A stretch of DNA of 64,000 nt from Astragalus membranaceus. Lineage: Eukaryota > Streptophyta > Magnoliopsida > Fabales > Fabaceae. The stretch spans positions 49,706,751 to 49,770,750 of the forward strand of contig CM076851.1 of NCBI GenBank assembly GCA_039519185.1, written 5' to 3'. The position numbers and the translations under genes were made by a program. Of the stretch, positions 61,230-64,000 are shown in pieces. Positions within the stretch are counted from its first letter, which is position 1. The number at the start of each line of letters is the position of its first letter. The notes under the pieces were generated by a model. It searched no databases, was not told where the DNA came from, and worked only from the letters and a program-made list of their open reading frames with translations.

Positions 61230-61416
61230 ATTGCCCCCTTTTTGTGCTGTCGTATGGCCGCAGGGACGTGACTGATGGTACAAAAACCCTTGATGTGACT
61301 TGATTTGACGGTTGAGACGGCTAACTCCCATTATGTGACACTTGGCGGTTCGCTTCACGCGAATCGAAAAAGCAGTGCAGCGTTACCCAAGGTCGCACCG
61401 GTTATCTCCCCAAGGC

Positions 61417-61424
61417 TATAAATA
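61417..61424 (+). promoter_or_regulatory. TATA box of the antisense Tat ORF
   Basis: TATAAATA in the context ggctataaatagccatcac, about 112 bp upstream of the preferred ATG (61529). Confidence 0.6.
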
Positions 61425-61528
61425 GCCATCACGCCTACTGTACACGGTTTCTTGCACATTCATTCTTCCCTACTCTTTGAGAGAAACCTTTGCATTCCCC
61501 CTTCTTCTCAGACTGTTTTCCACCAACC

Positions 61529-61975
61529 ATGGCTGTAAACAAACAAGCTTCTTCCTCTGTTACTCCCTCCCCTCAGGGTAGCCAATGGATGGGGTACCCT
61601 TCGGACATCCTACGAGCAAACCCCGCCCCACCAGTCCTGGAGACCGAGGAGTTACCTTTAGCTCAAACAGATGACGAGGCTGAGGCAGGTAAGCAACCCC
61701 CTTCTCCAAAACCTTCACCTTCTGGCAATGCCCCTACAGCCGAGGCAGTCGTAGGCCACAGGATTGACGCTAACAGTGAGGTGGGGGCGCCAGTATCAGA
61801 AGCATGCCCGCCAACGGATCTCCCCTTTAGGAGCCGGGAGGTGCTAGGTGAGGCTGCAGCTGCAGAGGCAGATAAGGTTGCATCAGATGCGGTTATTGCG
61901 GAGGCTGTAGAAGATGAGGTTACTGCGGAGATTATTGTGGGGGATGTAGCAAATGAGGTTGTAGCAGATGAGTAA
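61529..61975 (+). CDS. Additional antisense ORF of the Tat element, unknown function
   Basis: 148 codons from an ATG in good context (accATGG, 61529); an upstream in-frame ATG lies at 61490. It begins MAVNKQASSSVTPSPQGSQW and ends in an Ala/Glu/Val/Asp-rich tail (VADE). The whole protein is acidic and Pro/Ser/Ala-rich, with no domain, signal or membrane segment that I recognise. It lies between the end of pol and the 3' LTR, on the strand opposite to pol. Tat-lineage elements are known to carry extra ORFs at this place, sometimes antisense. The frame may be only the start of a longer split gene, because the pol side begins straight after its stop. It looks open and undamaged while pol nearby is broken. 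Confidence 0.55.
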   Translation: MAVNKQASSSVTPSPQGSQWMGYPSDILRANPAPPVLETEELPLAQTDDEAEAGKQPPSPKPSPSGNAPTAEAVVGHRIDANSEVGAPVSEACPPTDLPFRSREVLGEAAAAEADKVASDAVIAEAVEDEVTAEIIVGDVANEVVADE

Positions 61976-62036
61976 TTTTAACTTCTTACTAGGCCGCCGG
62001 TATGTGGTGTGCCACTCTGACAATTATGACTTCCAT

Positions 62037-63990
62037 CTACCAATTCTCCTTTCCTTGCATATTTTCCCATAGAGTAGGATAATATGCTTTAAAATATTTG
62101 CCGTTAATTTTTGTCTCGAACTCTTCTCCGTCTAGCATAATCAGACGACATGCCCCGCCGTTGAACACTCCACTTATAATATAGGGCCCATCCCAATTCG
62201 GGGACCATTTGAAAAACCTAGGGTCCTTTTTCCCAAGTGGCAGAATAGTTTTCCAAACGAAGTCACCTTCAACAAACTTTTTTGGCTTAACATGCTTGTT
62301 GTAGGCGCGGGCCATCTTAGCCTTATTTATTTCTATACTGCTTAGGGCAGCCAGTCTATCATCATCCACCAAGTCCAACTCCATGAACACGGCCTGTTGG
62401 TACTCATCCTTACCGAGAGTGTGCTGCCGAGCCACTCTTAATGATGCTACACTAATCTCAAGTGGTAGTACAGCATCCTGGCCAAATACCAAACGATAGG
62501 GAGTCGCCCCCGTGGCTGTAGACTTGGAATTCCTCATGGCCCATAGGACTTCATTGAGGGTTTCATGCCAACGTCGAGTTTTGTCCTCTATGTTTTTCTT
62601 GATGAGCTCGATGATGATTTTATTGGTAGCCTCAGCTTGTCCATTAGTCTGGGCATAATAAGGAGACGAGTGTCTCATCTTGATGCCATACTCCTAGGGC
62701 AAAGGCCACCACTTGTTCCCCCTATGAACATTGTGCCTTGATCAGGCCGTGATGGTCTCGGGAATCCCAAATCTATATATGATTTGGTTTTCTATGAATT
62801 TGATCACCGCGGTCTGGTTGACACTCCCCAGGGGTACAGGCTTCCACCCATTTGGTGAAGTAGTCGGTAGCCACAATGATGAAGTTATGGTCCATTGAGC
62901 TCGGAGGTGCCAATTAAGTTCATGGCCCACTCTCAGAACGGCCAAGGCTTGACGATGGGGTGGAGCTCATCTGCGGGCACTCTTTGGATCGCCCCATGCA
63001 GTTGGCAAGCTTCGCACCCCTTTGAAAATTGGAAACAATCGGCCGTGATCGTCGGCCAATAGTATCCGTGTCTGTAGATAAGCCACTTCATGATGGGGCC
63101 AGACCTTTGGGAACCACGTATCCCCTCGTGCACTTGAGCCATCACCATATAGGTATCCTTCCTCTTGAGGCACCGCAACAATACCCCAGTAGCGCTTCTC
63201 TTGTAAAGCTCATCCCCTATCATGATGTACTTAAGGGCCCTCTGTTTGACCCTGAAGTCAGTGTTTGCCGTTGGGTTGTGGAGGTATTCTATCAACGCCC
63301 CAATCCAGGCATCAGCGGGATCCACTTTGGTTGGCACCACCGCATCCTGCTGTAGTACTTCGACTGCCCCTTCCTTATATCCTGAGGCTTGTTGGGCCAA
63401 GTCGTTCGCCTCTTGATTTTGGTCTCTAAGGAAGTATGCGATTACGACGTCGGTTAACAATTTAACAAGTTATGAGCTGAGGACCGTAGCTGTTTGAGCT
63501 TCGCATTGTAGCACTTGTACTCCCCGGTGATTTGTTTAATCACCAGCTGAGAATCACCATTTATCTCTACATATTGGGCTTTCATGGCGGCCAAGATATC
63601 AAGTCCCATAATCAAGGCTTCATACTCAGCCTGATTGTTGGAAGCTTAATTGATCCCGTATTCTGCACATGAACCTCCATGTCTTGCCATAGGGGCTAGT
63701 GATTACTACACCAATGTCTGCCCCTGTTTGAGTGCTCGAACCATCAAACATGAGGGTCCAAGGCTTCAAACCCAAGTAGTTGATGGGCTCGGTTGGTAGA
63801 TCACACACCTCCACGCATGGGTGTTGGGCTAGGAAATCAGTCAGAGCCTGTCCCTTGACAGCTCTTGGAGGTACATAAGTTAAAGCAAATGCAATCAACT
63901 TAATGACCCACTTTACAAGTCTCCCTTGCAAGACAGGCCTATTAAGAAGGTACCGGATGATATCCACTTTGCACACAACCAAAACTTCAT
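62037..63990 (-). pseudogene. Tat-lineage RNase H-integrase region, frameshifted
   Basis: From right to left on the minus strand: second RNase H domain of Tat type (KWVIKLIAFALTYVPPRAVK; KPWTLMFDGSST, 63,982-63,626), a break, then FLRDQNQEANDLAQQASGYK (63,430), the integrase zinc finger region (VHEGIRGSQRSG ... CEACQLHG, 63,150-63,000), a broken core (62,945-62,742), and the integrase C-terminal half in a single frame (SSPYYAQTNGQAEATNKII at 62,670 to GKYFKAYYPTLWENMQ). Frame changes or stops occur near 63,640, 63,470, 62,940 and 62,700. In the zinc finger the second His position expected from relatives (GAHQSG) reads GSQRSG, so a ligand may be lost. RT lies beyond the right edge. Confidence 0.8.
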
Positions 63991-64000
63991 TAGGTAATAA

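Overview
The window is nuclear DNA of a flowering plant. The evidence is: genes split by GT-AG introns, plant Ty3/gypsy and Ty1/copia retrotransposons, CACTA, hAT and Mutator-like DNA transposons, a Helitron terminus, LINE remnants, AT-rich spacers and long microsatellites. The style of the TIR elements suggests a papilionoid legume (clover/Medicago type). That is an impression from memory, not a proof.

Only one ordinary host gene looks complete: a ten-coding-exon subtilase of the SBT2.5/SBT2.6 (SLP3-like) group on the minus strand, 40,492 down to 28,004. The ten exons I placed join in frame to 818 codons plus stop, and the Asp/His/Asn/Ser active-site residues are present. Its last intron is swollen by a 6.1-kb same-strand LTR retrotransposon (28,648-34,709). 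A 1.4-kb Mutator-like element (41,533-42,954) ends about 28 bp upstream of its TATA box.

Layout. 1-4,581: 5' half of an Athila-like gypsy element (minus), with an intact gag-protease frame and one in-frame TAG before pol. 4,582-9,635: right part of a CACTA transposon carrying fragments of three unrelated host genes, all on the minus strand: gamma-tubulin complex protein 4, PEP carboxykinase and the 5' end of an unidentified gene. 9,636-17,570: LTR remnant, a Mutator-like MITE with 9-bp TSD, a LINE relic, a decayed copia element, a ~329-bp AAG array and a Helitron 3' end. 17,600-22,600: a duplicated ~0.7-kb repeat, one copy split by a 1.54-kb Mutator-like element, then another long-TIR element. 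23,000-27,750: decayed gypsy gag-pol split by a Mutator-like element (24,349-26,170) and a hAT MITE, then a trnN-like organellar fragment. 28,004-41,504: the subtilase gene. 43,958-44,899: a hAT-like element with 8-bp TSD. 45,075-58,664: a 13.6-kb CACTA element bounded by ttt duplications. It has 17 palindromic subterminal units and host-gene exon fragments, and holds a very recent but defective gypsy element (45,967-54,626, TSD gaaca). 58,900-60,100: LINE remnants. 60,398-64,000: 3' part of a Tat-lineage gypsy element with an antisense ORF that has its own TATA box.

The two CACTA elements share architecture: CACTAGTG termini, palindromic subterminal words that differ between them, and a shared second motif. 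Both carry plant exon fragments read inward from the right end. This pair of related gene-capturing elements, the antisense Tat ORF and the recurrent CGCTNNAGCG palindrome of the Athila element are the most interesting signals.
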